Part shown: positions 27,051 to 37,590 of the stretch, piece by piece
Numbering within the stretch: position 1 is the stretch's first letter
How the letters are laid out: each line of letters starts with the position of its first letter
DNA from: Rhodobacteraceae bacterium HLUCCO07
GTDB taxonomy: Bacteria; Pseudomonadota; Alphaproteobacteria; Rhodobacterales; Rhodobacteraceae
DNA: 64,000 bases
Assembly: GCA_001314705.1 (NCBI GenBank)
Contig: LJSU01000028.1
Span: forward strand, 1-64,000
Direction: 5' to 3'
Notes under the pieces: generated by a model
Database searches by the model: none
What the model was told of the DNA's origin: nothing
What the model saw: only the letters and a program-made list of their open reading frames with translations
Position numbers and translations under genes: made by a program

Positions 27051-28225
27051 AGCCGTTCGATGGCCAGCGCGATCCCCTGGCCGCCACCGATGCACATGGT
27101 GATCAGGGCCTTTGATCCGCCGATCCGCTCAAGCTCATAGAGCGCCTTGACCGTGATGATCGCGCCGGTTGCGCCGACCGGGTGGCCAAGCGCGATGGCG
27201 CCGCCATTGGGGTTCACCTTGGCCGGGTCGAGCCCCAGTTCCTTGTTCACGGCAAGGGCCTGCGCGGCGAAAGCCTCGTTCGACTCGATCACGTCGAAGT
27301 CGCCGATCTCAAGCCCGGTCCTGGCCAGAAGGTTCTTCACGGCGGGGATCGGGCCGATGCCCATCACCTCGGGCCGAACGCCGGCATGGGCATATCCCAG
27401 AACGCGCGCTTTGGGTTTGAGACCGGCCTTTTCCGCCGCGTCAGCGCGGGCGAGCACGACGGCGGCGGCACCGTCGTTGATGCCGCTGGCATTGCCTGCG
27501 GTCACGCTGCCGTCCTTGCGGAAGGCCGGGCGCAAGCCGGCAAGTCCTTCCTGCGTGGTGGAGGGCTTGGGGTGTTCGTCGGTGTCAAAGGCGACAGTGT
27601 CACGCTTGACCTTGACCCCTACCGGAACGATCTGGCTCTGGAAATGACCCGCCTCGATGGCCTTCGCGGCGCGTTGCTGGCTCTCCAGTGCAAAGGCATC
27701 CTGCTCTTCGCGCGAAATCTGATGCTCGCCGGCGACATTCTCGGCGGTGACGCCCATATGGCCCGTGCCGAACGGGCAGTTGAGCGCACCCAGCATCATG
27801 TCGAGCGTGCGGATATCCCCCATCTTGGCGCCCCATCGCTGGTCAGGCACGATGTAAGGTGCGCGACTCATCGCTTCGGCCCCACCGGCGAGACCGAAAT
27901 CGGAATCGCCGAGCATCAGTGACTGCACCACCGAAACGATCGCCTGCGCACCCGAGCCGCACAGGCGGTTGACGTTCATCGCGGGTACCGTATCGGGAAT
28001 TCCCGCATCGATTGCCGCCACGCGGCTGAGATACATGTCGCGCGGTTCGGTGTTGATCACATGGCCAAAGGCCACATGCCCGATCTGCGCACCATCGACG
28101 CCCGAACGTTCCAGCGCCGCCTTTGCCGCGATTGCCCCGGTCTGTGCGGGCGGTGTTCCGGCGAGCGCGCCGCCGAAGGTTCCGATGGCAGTGCGGGCGC
28201 CGTCGAGGATTACGATATCTGTCAT
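27047..28225 (-). CDS. Acetyl-CoA acetyltransferase (thiolase)
   Basis: A 392-residue thiolase. The acyl-accepting Cys89 is in NVNRLCGSGAQAI, GGAIALGHPVGATGA (about 340) holds the second site, and the final cysteine is in CIGGGQGIALAIERL. Length and motifs fit biosynthetic/degradative acetoacetyl-CoA thiolases (PhaA/AtoB type). No phaB or CoA transferase lies nearby, so the pathway cannot be fixed. MTDIVILDGARTAIG starts at ATG 28225; the open frame to 28267 is not conserved. Confidence 0.9.
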   Translation of the reverse strand: MTDIVILDGARTAIGTFGGALAGTPPAQTGAIAAKAALERSGVDGAQIGHVAFGHVINTEPRDMYLSRVAAIDAGIPDTVPAMNVNRLCGSGAQAIVSVVQSLMLGDSDFGLAGGAEAMSRAPYIVPDQRWGAKMGDIRTLDMMLGALNCPFGTGHMGVTAENVAGEHQISREEQDAFALESQQRAAKAIEAGHFQSQIVPVGVKVKRDTVAFDTDEHPKPSTTQEGLAGLRPAFRKDGSVTAGNASGINDGAAAVVLARADAAEKAGLKPKARVLGYAHAGVRPEVMGIGPIPAVKNLLARTGLEIGDFDVIESNEAFAAQALAVNKELGLDPAKVNPNGGAIALGHPVGATGAIITVKALYELERIGGSKALITMCIGGGQGIALAIERL

Positions 28226-28408
28226 GAGCCTATCCCGAAAAAAGTGACGTGTTTCCGCACGCAGCATACGCGCTGTGGCCAGCGAATGGCAGGGCTACGT
28301 TTCGTCATTTTGTCCCTTGTTTCCTGCCCAAAGGATCTTTGCGCGCATCGGGTCGGTAATTTCCGCACGCACACACCCGCGTGCCGCGGTGCGCTGCAGG
28401 GCCCGGTC

Positions 28409-29095
28409 TCAGAACTGATAGCGGTGCAGACTCGGGCCATGATCGCGCAGCCAGAGGCGCGGCGTGGAAAAATCCCCGTAAAGCCGCGCAACATGCTGCC
28501 AGAAACGTGGTGAATGGTTCATCTCGGCCAGATGCGCAACCTCGTGCGCGGCGACGTATTCCAGCACAGCATCCGGCGCCATGATCAGCCGCCAGGAATA
28601 CATCAGCCCACCCCGCGAAGAACAGGATCCCCAGCGCGAGCGCGTGTCGCGCAGGGTAAGCCGTGTATAGGACAGGCCCAGCGCGGCAGCGTAGCGGTCG
28701 GATGCCTCGGCCAGGCGGTCGCGGGCGCTCTGCTTGAAAAACCCTTCGAGCCGGGCTGCCGCGCGATCGGGCGCACCGCCGACATGAACGCATTCCTGTC
28801 CGGCCCGGACCCCGCGTCCCGAACCGGGCAGAACCCGCAAGAGACGCCCGCGAAACGGCAGGTCACAACCGATTCCCACCGCCACCGCGTCATGGGTCCG
28901 GTCCAGCTGTTGGCGCAGCCAGTCCGCCTTCTCGTGGGCAAACGCGAGCGCCATGCCGTCGGGCGTGCCCTGCGGGCAGGTCAGCGTCACCCGCCCGTCC
29001 AGCGCCGACACCCGCAGCGAAATGCGCCGTGCCCGCCCCGAGCGCCGCAGCAAGAGTTCGACCGGCGGGTCGCCGGGGATGACATGCACGCTCAT
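28409..29095 (-). CDS. YgjP-type M48-family metal-dependent hydrolase
   Basis: A 228-residue protein of the YgjP (DUF45) zinc metallopeptidase family. The zinc site is HEVAH (184-188) with His194 in HLAEMNHSPRFWQHV; the family block DTRSRWGSCSSRGGLMYSWRLIMAP precedes it. Function in cells is not well defined. Start ATG 29095 is chosen as the first residue of conserved sequence. About 183 bases without a gene separate it from the thiolase. Confidence 0.88.
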   Translation of the reverse strand: MSVHVIPGDPPVELLLRRSGRARRISLRVSALDGRVTLTCPQGTPDGMALAFAHEKADWLRQQLDRTHDAVAVGIGCDLPFRGRLLRVLPGSGRGVRAGQECVHVGGAPDRAAARLEGFFKQSARDRLAEASDRYAAALGLSYTRLTLRDTRSRWGSCSSRGGLMYSWRLIMAPDAVLEYVAAHEVAHLAEMNHSPRFWQHVARLYGDFSTPRLWLRDHGPSLHRYQF

Positions 29096-29232
29096 GACCG
29101 CGGTTTCGCCCGCTGCGCTGCGACCTTGATTTTCTGCATTCCCGAAAGTTCCTGAAAGCCTTTGACACCCTGCACATGTTATGGCAGTTGGCGCGGATCG
29201 TCGACAAGACAAGAGAGTTCAGAGGGATTGCC

Positions 29233-29556
29233 ATGCCCAAGGAAGAATGGGGCGTCAAACGCGTCTGCCCGACCACCGGAAAGCGGTTTTACGACATGAA
29301 CCGGAATCCCGTGGTCAGCCCCTATACCGGTGAGACCATCAATATCGAGACCGGCAAGCGCAGCCTGCTGTCCGCCGATTCCGAAGATGCCGTGACCAAG
29401 AAGACCAAGAGCAAAGAGAACGAACTGGAAGCGGATGTTCTCGATGAGGATGATGTCGAGGTCGATCTCGACGCGGATGTTCTCGAAGATGACGACGATG
29501 ACGACAACGTGTCGCTCGACGAGATCGCCGATGTCGCGTCGGATGACGACGACTGA
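29233..29556 (+). CDS. TIGR02300 family protein (FYDLN acid domain)
   Basis: A 107-residue protein with two parts. The N-terminal half MPKEEWGVKRVCPTTGKRFYDMN has the FYDxN motif and one cysteine, as in the TIGR02300/FYDLN-acid family of alphaproteobacteria. The C-terminal half is a run of Asp and Glu, ending in a poly-acid tail. Role unknown. ATG 29233 with AGAGGGA upstream is preferred over an in-frame ATG at 29176. A strong terminator follows. Confidence 0.88.
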   Translation: MPKEEWGVKRVCPTTGKRFYDMNRNPVVSPYTGETINIETGKRSLLSADSEDAVTKKTKSKENELEADVLDEDDVEVDLDADVLEDDDDDDNVSLDEIADVASDDDD

Positions 29557-29583
29557 CCTGCAACGCCGGTTGCATGTGATCGG

Positions 29584-29613
29584 AATGCGCCCTGCCAGGC
29601 AGCGGCGCATTTT
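29584..29613 (+). terminator. Intrinsic terminator after the TIGR02300 gene
   Basis: AATGCGCC pairs with GGCGCATT over 8 bases, and inside it CTGCC pairs with GGCAG, followed by a short T run. It lies 28 bases after the stop codon and separates this gene from tRNA-Ala. Confidence 0.75.
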
Positions 29614-29734
29614 CTGTTGTGCGAACCCTCGCGGGTCATCGCGGGCCAGCCACCCGCGAAAACCGCGATTTTCCGCTTGATCCCGCCCGGCGCTTTGCCT
29701 AGATAGCGGCGACAGTCCAGGCGGCTGGACTTTC

Positions 29735-29810
<76 letters not shown>

Positions 29811-30008
29811 ATTCCCCGCGTCTCAAGACCCATCCTTGATTGTCCGTTCCCCCTGCGGCGTTCTCGCCTCGCCGGCACGCCACGTCCAGGCCGGTGCGGG
29901 ACAGAAGCTGCCTGTCCTGGTGCATCCGTGTCATGGCGGCAATGGCTTGCCTTGGCGGGGGCCGGTCGCGTAACCAGTATGGGGCAGAGCCAGCAGCAGG
30001 GGCAGGAC

Positions 30009-30707
30009 ATGACACCGGAACACAGGAAGATTGCCTGCCAGACGCTTCTGCTGACGAGCGTGCCTGACGAAGAGGTCGACCGCATTCTCGGCGAATCGCA
30101 CGTGACCCGGTTCGACCGCGGTCAGACGATTTTCCTTCAGGGCGAGACGGCGAACGCGATCTATATCGTGCTTGAAGGCTGGGTCAAACTCTACCGCATC
30201 GCGGCCAACGGGGCCGAGGCGGTCGTCGGGGTGTTTACCCGAGGCCGCAGCTTTGGCGAGGCGGTGGCGTTTCGCAAGGATGTCTATCCGGTCTCGGCCG
30301 AGGCGGTCACGTCCTGCACGCTGCTCCGCGTCGAGGCAGACAGCTATTTGCGCGGGGTGCGCAATTCGCCCGAGACGGCGATCGCGATGCTGTCCTCGAC
30401 TTTCGCGCATCTGCATGGACTGGTGTCCCAGCTCGAGGCGCTCAAGGCGCGCACCGGGGCGCAGCGGGTGGCGGAATTCCTGTGCGAACTGGCACCGTGC
30501 GAAATCGGCAGCTGCGAGGTGACGCTGCCCTATGACAAGGTGTTGATTGCCGGGCGGCTGGGGATGAAGCCCGAAAGCCTGAGCCGCGCCTTTGCCAAGC
30601 TCAAGCCCGAGGGCGTGACCATCCAGCAGAACAAGGCCCGGATCGCGGATGTCGGGCGGCTGCGCGACTATGCCGAGGAAGATCCGGCCAACGCCTGGAG
30701 CCGCTGA
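30009..30707 (+). CDS. Crp/Fnr-family regulator, Dnr/NnrR type
   Basis: About 232 residues: a cyclic-nucleotide-binding-like domain (about 15-130, with GQTIFLQGETANAIYIVLEGWVKLYR) and a winged helix whose recognition part is VLIAGRLGMKPESLSRAFAKLK. It lacks the cysteine set of the oxygen-sensing FNR cluster, which fits the Dnr/NnrR branch that responds to nitric oxide. Position next to nnrU and nirS supports control of denitrification. ATG 30009 follows AGGGGCAGG; ATG 29979 is possible. I saw no FNR-type box upstream of it. Confidence 0.83.
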   Translation: MTPEHRKIACQTLLLTSVPDEEVDRILGESHVTRFDRGQTIFLQGETANAIYIVLEGWVKLYRIAANGAEAVVGVFTRGRSFGEAVAFRKDVYPVSAEAVTSCTLLRVEADSYLRGVRNSPETAIAMLSSTFAHLHGLVSQLEALKARTGAQRVAEFLCELAPCEIGSCEVTLPYDKVLIAGRLGMKPESLSRAFAKLKPEGVTIQQNKARIADVGRLRDYAEEDPANAWSR

Positions 30708-30720
30708 GGCGCGACACCGG

Positions 30721-31404
30721 TCAGGGCAGGGGCGAGACGCCGATCACCGGCAGGTGCAGGTGCCACAGCACTGCCCAGCCCCCGAACGCCAGCGCGAGGC
30801 GGGTCGCCGAGGGCCTCGGCGAGGGGCGCCATCGCCCCGAAAGCAGTGCGGCAAAGGGCGGCAGGCCGGTGCGCCGCGCCGCGCGGTCGAACCCGTCCGC
30901 ACCCATCTCGCGCCGGCGCCGCGCCTCGACGATCCACATGCCCAGCGCCGAGAACCCGGCGAACGTGCCGAACAGGATCACATGCGCGAGATCGCCATTG
31001 GCCCACAGATGTGCGAGCGACCACAGCAAGAGCGCCCAGAGCAGCGGCTGCCGGGTCAGCCCGGCAATGCCGGGGCGGTCGGGGTCGAACCCGCCCGCGC
31101 GCCCCTCGAAGGCAAAGGGGTTGGGCGCGGCGATACCGAAAGTGCCCAGCGCAACAACCAGCGGCATAACCAGGTTCACCGCCCAGCGCGCTGCCTCTGT
31201 CTGGTCCCAAAGCGGCACGAAGGGTGCGCGCGCCGCGGCGAAGATTACCCAGAAGAGGAGCGCCGTCGAGGCGAGGCTGAACAGCACGGTATAGCCACGC
31301 GCGCCCAGCGTGCGCACCAGCCCGTCCTTCACCCCGAGCGCGGCGGGGATGCGGTGCGACGCCATGAAAAGCGCCATGGCAAGTGCGAATTCGATCCATC
31401 CCAT
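30721..31404 (-). CDS. nnrU: NnrU family protein
   Basis: A 227-residue membrane protein with about six hydrophobic segments. The start MGWIEFALAMALFMASHRIP and the block NPFAFEGRAGGFDPDRPGIAGLTRQPLLWALLLW match the NnrU family, found beside denitrification genes and related to isoprenylcysteine-methyltransferase-like membrane proteins. Exact role in nitric-oxide or nitrite metabolism is unsettled. Convergent with the Crp/Fnr gene and divergent from nirS, sharing the NNR box between them. Confidence 0.88.
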   Translation of the reverse strand: MGWIEFALAMALFMASHRIPAALGVKDGLVRTLGARGYTVLFSLASTALLFWVIFAAARAPFVPLWDQTEAARWAVNLVMPLVVALGTFGIAAPNPFAFEGRAGGFDPDRPGIAGLTRQPLLWALLLWSLAHLWANGDLAHVILFGTFAGFSALGMWIVEARRRREMGADGFDRAARRTGLPPFAALLSGRWRPSPRPSATRLALAFGGWAVLWHLHLPVIGVSPLP

Positions 31405-31465
31405 CGGTCCCTGCCTTTCTTCGGGTATCGGCAACTCCCTTATGCGCAACCACCGCAGGCGGGTC

Positions 31466-33296
<1,831 letters not shown>

Positions 33297-33303
33297 TGTT
33301 TGG

Positions 33304-33329
33304 GGCCGGGGCGCCGCGGGGCCCCGGCC
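33304..33329 (+). other. GC-rich hairpin between nirS and nirE
   Basis: GGCCGGGG (33304-33311) pairs exactly with CCCCGGCC (33322-33329) in the 63-base gap. There is no T run, so it is more likely a stabiliser or processing point that keeps nirS mRNA abundant relative to the heme d1 genes than a full terminator. Confidence 0.6.
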
Positions 33330-33359
33330 ATTCCCGTTCGACAAGCGAAAGAGCCAGTC

Positions 33360-34136
33360 ATGAAAGATCTCAGCCACGGCCGTGTGTTGCTTGTAGGGGC
33401 CGGACCGGGCGACCCGGAGCTTTTGACCGTCAAGGCGCTCAACGCGATCATGGTCGCCGACGTGGTGGTATTCGACCGCCTGGTCAGCCCCGAAATCATG
33501 GCGCTGATCCCCGATACCACACGGCGGATCGACGTCGGCAAATCCCCCAGGTGCCACAAGCTGCCGCAGGATGACATCAACGCGCTCCTCGTGGCGCTGG
33601 CCAGCGAGGGGCAGATGGTGGTCCGGCTCAAGGGTGGCGATCCGCTGATCTTTGGCCGGGGCAGCGAAGAGGCCGCGGTGCTGCGCGCCGCCGGCATCGA
33701 CTGCGCCTGTATCCCCGGCATCACCTCGGCGCAGGGGGCGTCATCCGCGACCGGCGTGCCGCTCACCCACCGCGGGCTGGCAACGGGCGTGCGCTATGTC
33801 ACCGGGCACCGGGCCCGCGACGCGCGGCTCGATCTCGACTGGCAAAGCCTTGCCTGCGAGGACACCACGCTGGTCTTTTACATGAGCGCGATGAACATCG
33901 CCGAAATCTCGTTCGAACTGATGCGCCACGGCCTGCCCGCCACGACCCCGGTGCTGTGCGTGGCCTCGGCCACTACCCCGCGCGAGACGCGCATCCCCTC
34001 GACCCTTGGCGGGATTGCCGCCGATGTCGCCACGCACTGCCCCGAAGCGCCGGTGCTCTTCATCATCGGGCGGGTCGTCTCGCTTTATGGCGCACAGCCC
34101 GAGGCGGCGACGCTCAGGGTGCCAAGCCATGCCTGA
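33360..34136 (+). CDS. nirE: Uroporphyrinogen-III C-methyltransferase NirE
   Basis: A 258-residue SAM-dependent methyltransferase that makes precorrin-2, first step toward heme d1. Motifs: VLLVGAGPGDPELLTVKAL (11-29), VVRLKGGDPLIFGRGSEE, and GITSAQGASSATGVPLTHRG. It is a single-domain enzyme without the CysG dehydrogenase/chelatase half, as NirE is. Operon position between nirS and nirC supports nirE over cobA. The nirC start overlaps its end by 8 bases. Confidence 0.92.
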   Translation: MKDLSHGRVLLVGAGPGDPELLTVKALNAIMVADVVVFDRLVSPEIMALIPDTTRRIDVGKSPRCHKLPQDDINALLVALASEGQMVVRLKGGDPLIFGRGSEEAAVLRAAGIDCACIPGITSAQGASSATGVPLTHRGLATGVRYVTGHRARDARLDLDWQSLACEDTTLVFYMSAMNIAEISFELMRHGLPATTPVLCVASATTPRETRIPSTLGGIAADVATHCPEAPVLFIIGRVVSLYGAQPEAATLRVPSHA

Positions 34137-34464
34137 TCCCCGCGCGCTCCTTGCCGCGCTCGTCCTGGCGACGGGCGCCGGGGCCGCCGAAATCGCCGTT
34201 TCGGAGGACGAAGCGGCATGGCTCGAACACCTCGTCATCCAGGATTGCGGTTCCTGCCACGGGCTCACCTTCAGGGGCGGGCTGGGCAGCCCGCTGACCC
34301 CCGGGGCGCTGGCCCATCACGACGGGCCGGAAACGCTGGCCCATATCATTCTCGACGGCATTCCCGACACGGCGATGCCGCCATGGCGTGCGCTCCTGAG
34401 CGAGGAACAGGCGCTCTGGATCGCCCGCTACCTGATGGACCCCGATACCCGCGACAAGGAGTAG
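34129..34464 (+). CDS. nirC: Cytochrome c NirC
   Basis: A 111-residue periplasmic monoheme cytochrome c: signal peptide about 1-20 ending GAGAAE, heme motif CGSCH (40-44) and a C-terminal helix with the likely axial Met in GIPDTAMPPW. In other organisms NirC donates electrons to NirS or takes part in heme d1 maturation. Translationally coupled to nirE by an 8-base overlap. Confidence 0.9.
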   Translation: MPDPRALLAALVLATGAGAAEIAVSEDEAAWLEHLVIQDCGSCHGLTFRGGLGSPLTPGALAHHDGPETLAHIILDGIPDTAMPPWRALLSEEQALWIARYLMDPDTRDKE

Positions 34465-34466
34465 CC

Positions 34467-35621
34467 ATGTCCCGTCTTCTCGTCCTTTTCTCCTTTGTCC
34501 TGCTGTTCGCCGCCGGAAAATCCATCGCCGAACCGGCGACACCCACCGGCGCGCTGGGCGTGGTGATCGAACGTGCCACCGGGTCGGTCCTGATCGTCGA
34601 CCGGATGCAGCACAAGGCCATCGACCGGATCGAGGGGCTGGGCGACCTGTCTCACGCCTCGGTGAATTTCTCGCCCGACGAACGCTTTGCTTACGTCTTT
34701 GGCCGCGATGGCGGGCTGACCAAGATCGACCTCCTGGAACGCCGCATCGCCAAGCGCATCATCCAGGGCGGCAATTCCATCGGCGGGGCCATTTCCGACG
34801 ATGGCGCGCTGGTCGCGGTGTCGAATTACGAACCCGGCGGCATTCGCGTCTTCGATGCCGACACGCTCGACATGGTGGCCGACATCCCGGCACGGTCGAA
34901 AACCGTGGGCCTTGTCGAACTGCCTGCGCGGCGCTTTGCCTGGGCGCAGTGGGACAGCGGCGATGCCTTCATGGCCGATCTTTCCAGCGCCGAGCCGGTC
35001 GTCACGCGGCTCGGCGCGACCGGTGCCAATCCCTATGACGCGGTGCTGTCGGGCGACGGGCGGCATTTCGTCGTGGGCCTCTTCGGCGAAAAGGGCCTCA
35101 CCCTTTTCGACATGTGGGAGGAGGCGCCCGCGCCCGTCCGCTTCCTGTCGGACTATGGCAAGGAGGGCGAGGACATGCCGGTCTACAAGATGCCCCACCT
35201 TCAGGGCTGGGCCGTGACCGAAGGGCAATTCGCCCTTCCCGCCGTGGGCCTGCACGAGGTGCTCTGGGTCAACCGCGACACCCTCGACGAGACCGCCCGC
35301 ACCAAGACCCACGGCCAGCCGATCTTCGTGCTGTCGCAACCGGCCAGCCCCTATGCCTGGGTCAATTTCGCGATGCCGCATAACGACACGCTCCAGGTGA
35401 TCGACAGCCGCAGCCACGAGGTCGTCGAAACCCTCAAGCCCGGCGCGGCGGTGCTGCACATGGAGTTCAGCCCCCGCGGGCACGAGGTCTGGGTCTCGTC
35501 GCGGGACGACAACAGGATCATCATCTATGACACCCACCGCCGCGAGGTGAAGGCCGAGATCCCGGCGCAAAGCCCCTCGGGCATCTTCTTCACCGCCCGC
35601 GCCCACCGAACGGGGCTCTGA
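34467..35621 (+). CDS. nirF: Heme d1 biosynthesis protein NirF
   Basis: A 384-residue periplasmic protein with a signal peptide (about 1-22) and a cytochrome-d1-type propeller (repeated blades such as GALGVVIERATGSVLIVDR and the NirS-like GLVELPARRFAWAQWDSG). NirF acts late in heme d1 formation. Unlike NirN it has no c-type heme motif. It begins 2 bases after the nirC stop and ends 3 bases before the decarboxylase gene. Confidence 0.92.
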   Translation: MSRLLVLFSFVLLFAAGKSIAEPATPTGALGVVIERATGSVLIVDRMQHKAIDRIEGLGDLSHASVNFSPDERFAYVFGRDGGLTKIDLLERRIAKRIIQGGNSIGGAISDDGALVAVSNYEPGGIRVFDADTLDMVADIPARSKTVGLVELPARRFAWAQWDSGDAFMADLSSAEPVVTRLGATGANPYDAVLSGDGRHFVVGLFGEKGLTLFDMWEEAPAPVRFLSDYGKEGEDMPVYKMPHLQGWAVTEGQFALPAVGLHEVLWVNRDTLDETARTKTHGQPIFVLSQPASPYAWVNFAMPHNDTLQVIDSRSHEVVETLKPGAAVLHMEFSPRGHEVWVSSRDDNRIIIYDTHRREVKAEIPAQSPSGIFFTARAHRTGL

Positions 35622-35624
35622 GAG

Positions 35625-36614
35625 ATGGCACCGAAGATCGACCCCACAGACGCACGCCTCTTGCAGGAGTATCAGCGCGATTTGCCGCTGGTGCGCGCGC
35701 CCTTTGCAACCATCGCCGCCGATCTGGGCCTTGAAGAGGGCGATGTGATCGTCCGCCTGCGCCGCCTGCAGGACGAGGGCAAGATTTCCCGCGTCGGTGC
35801 CACGGTGCGCCCCAACACCGCCGGGGCCTCGACTCTGGCCGCGCTCGCGGTGCCCGATGCAGGGCTGGAAGAGGTGGCAAGGATGGTGAGCCAAGAGCCC
35901 TGCGTCAACCATGCCTATCACCGCGAAAACCGCTGGAACCTGTGGTTCGTCGCCACCGCGGCGGACCGGCTCGAACTGTCGGAAACACTCGCCCGGATCG
36001 GGCGGCGCAGCGGGCTCCGGGTCCTCGACCTGCCGCTGGTGCGGGCCTTCAACATCGACCTCGGCTTTCGCCTCAACGGGCCGCGTCACTCGCTGGGCGT
36101 TGCGGACGCGCCCGATCTTGGCGCGCTGCGCGAGGCTGACCGCCCGCTCTTGCAGGCGCTGTCGCAGGGGCTGGAACTCTGCCCCGCGCCCTTTGCCGCG
36201 CTGGGGCGCGACCTCGGCATGGGCGAGGCGCAGGTGATTGCCCGCATCCATGCGCTATTGCGCGCGGGCATCCTCACCCGTATCGGCGTGATCGTGCGGC
36301 ACCGCGCGCTGGGATGGTCCTCGAACGCGATGGTGGCCTTCGAGGTGCCCGACAACCGGATCGAGGCGGCGGGCCGGGCGCTCACCCGGCATCCGGGCGT
36401 CACGCTGTGCTACCAGCGCCGCACGGCCATGGGTCTCTGGCCCTATGGTCTTTTCTGCATGATCCACGCGCGCAGCCGCTCCGAGGCGCTGGGCATCCTT
36501 GACGGCGCCCGCGCCTTGCCCGACCTTCGGGGAACACGACATCAGGTCATGTTCTCGCTGCGCTGCTTCAAACAGACCGGCGCGCGATTGACCCGGCAGG
36601 AGGACGCAGCATGA
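35625..36614 (+). CDS. nirDL: Siroheme decarboxylase, two-domain fusion (NirD/L type)
   Basis: A 329-residue protein with two tandem AsnC/Lrp-like domains. The first (about 5-155) carries NHAYHRENRWNLWFV as in NirD/NirG; the second (about 175-325) carries VTLCYQRRTAMGLWPYGLFCMIHAR as in NirH/NirL. Such proteins convert siroheme to 12,18-didecarboxysiroheme on the way to heme d1. The family usually has the D/L pair and the G/H pair; only this one fusion is present here. Whether it matches DL or GH more closely needs alignment. The next gene overlaps by 4 bases. Confidence 0.88.
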   Translation: MAPKIDPTDARLLQEYQRDLPLVRAPFATIAADLGLEEGDVIVRLRRLQDEGKISRVGATVRPNTAGASTLAALAVPDAGLEEVARMVSQEPCVNHAYHRENRWNLWFVATAADRLELSETLARIGRRSGLRVLDLPLVRAFNIDLGFRLNGPRHSLGVADAPDLGALREADRPLLQALSQGLELCPAPFAALGRDLGMGEAQVIARIHALLRAGILTRIGVIVRHRALGWSSNAMVAFEVPDNRIEAAGRALTRHPGVTLCYQRRTAMGLWPYGLFCMIHARSRSEALGILDGARALPDLRGTRHQVMFSLRCFKQTGARLTRQEDAA

Positions 36615-37336
36615 GTGACAGGACCATACGCGCCGTTATCGTCGCACATGGCAGCCCCTCGGACCCCGACCCGCAGGAGCGCGCCATGCAGGCGCTGGCC
36701 GCATCCGTCGCGCGGCACCTGCCCGGCGCGGATGTGACGGGCGTGACGCTGGCCAGCGCGGACCGGTTCGAGACGGCACTGGACCGTGCCGCAGAAGGGC
36801 AGGGGGCGCCCCTCGTCTATCCCTTTTTCATGGCGCGCGGATGGTTCACCGAAACCTTCCTGCGCCGCCGCACGGGCGATCGGCCCGCCTGGCAAATGGC
36901 ACCGTTCGGGCTCGAACCCGGACTCGTCGGACTGGCGGCCGGCACCCTGCGCAATACGCTGACCCAAAAGGCATGGGCGGCGGGCGATACCACCCTGTTT
37001 CTTGCTGCCCATGGCAGCCGCTCGAACCCCGCCAGCCGCGACAGCGCCCTGCGCATCGCCCCGGCCATCGCCGAGGCGGCGGGGCTGGCCCGGGTCAGGG
37101 TGGGGTTCGTCGAAGAGGCCCCCTTTCTGGCCGAGGCCGCCCGTGACCTGGGCCAGGCGATCTGCCTGCCGTTCTTTGCCCTGTCGGCCAGTCATGTCGT
37201 GGAGGACATCCCCGAGGCGCTGGCCGAGGCGCGGTTCGGCGGGCCGGTCCTGCCGCCCTTCATCGAGCATCCGGGTGTGGATCGCGTGATCGCGGCAAGC
37301 CTTGACCGGGCGGCACGGGAAAGGCGGGCGGCATGA
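36611..37336 (+). CDS. CbiX/SirB-like sirohydrochlorin chelatase family protein
   Basis: A 241-residue protein with two CbiX-like halves: the first starts AVIVAHGSPSDPDPQERAMQ, the second AAHGSRSNPASRDSALR (about 137-150), each with the conserved HGS metal-site motif. Class II chelatases of this type insert cobalt or iron into sirohydrochlorin. In a nir operon, iron insertion for the siroheme precursor of heme d1 is the natural inference. No precorrin-2 dehydrogenase gene is adjacent, so that step must come from elsewhere. Overlaps the decarboxylase gene and the following small gene by 4 bases each. Confidence 0.8.
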   Translation: MSDRTIRAVIVAHGSPSDPDPQERAMQALAASVARHLPGADVTGVTLASADRFETALDRAAEGQGAPLVYPFFMARGWFTETFLRRRTGDRPAWQMAPFGLEPGLVGLAAGTLRNTLTQKAWAAGDTTLFLAAHGSRSNPASRDSALRIAPAIAEAAGLARVRVGFVEEAPFLAEAARDLGQAICLPFFALSASHVVEDIPEALAEARFGGPVLPPFIEHPGVDRVIAASLDRAARERRAA

Positions 37337-37590
37337 GTCTTCACAGCACCAAGGGGTTTCTCGGGCTCTGCGCCTGGCTTTACCCCTTCACCGCCGCGGC
37401 GGTGGCGATCAACCTTTTCCTGTTGTTCCTGATGCTTCAGGCGCTGGGCGTGCCCGCCATGCCTCCAATGGTCGCGGTGATCGTCTCCATTCCGCTCGGC
37501 ATCCCGGCCACATGGGCCGCCGCACGCTGGGTGCGAAGCCTCATCGACGAGGCCGAACGCCGCCCCGGGAAAACGCGCGATACGCCCTAA
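37333..37590 (+). CDS. Small two-helix membrane protein at the end of the nir operon
   Basis: An 85-residue protein with two hydrophobic segments (about 17-40 and 46-63) and a polar C-terminus EAERRPGKTRDTP. I do not recognise the family. ATGA overlap with the CbiX-like gene shows it belongs to the nir operon. Its end overlaps the convergent sfsA by 4 bases. Confidence 0.72.
   Translation: MSLHSTKGFLGLCAWLYPFTAAAVAINLFLLFLMLQALGVPAMPPMVAVIVSIPLGIPATWAAARWVRSLIDEAERRPGKTRDTP

Noticed and set aside
29811-30008. FNR/NNR box upstream of the Crp/Fnr regulator
   Set aside because: TTGATTGTCCG near 29836 has one half-site only; no paired half-site at the right distance.
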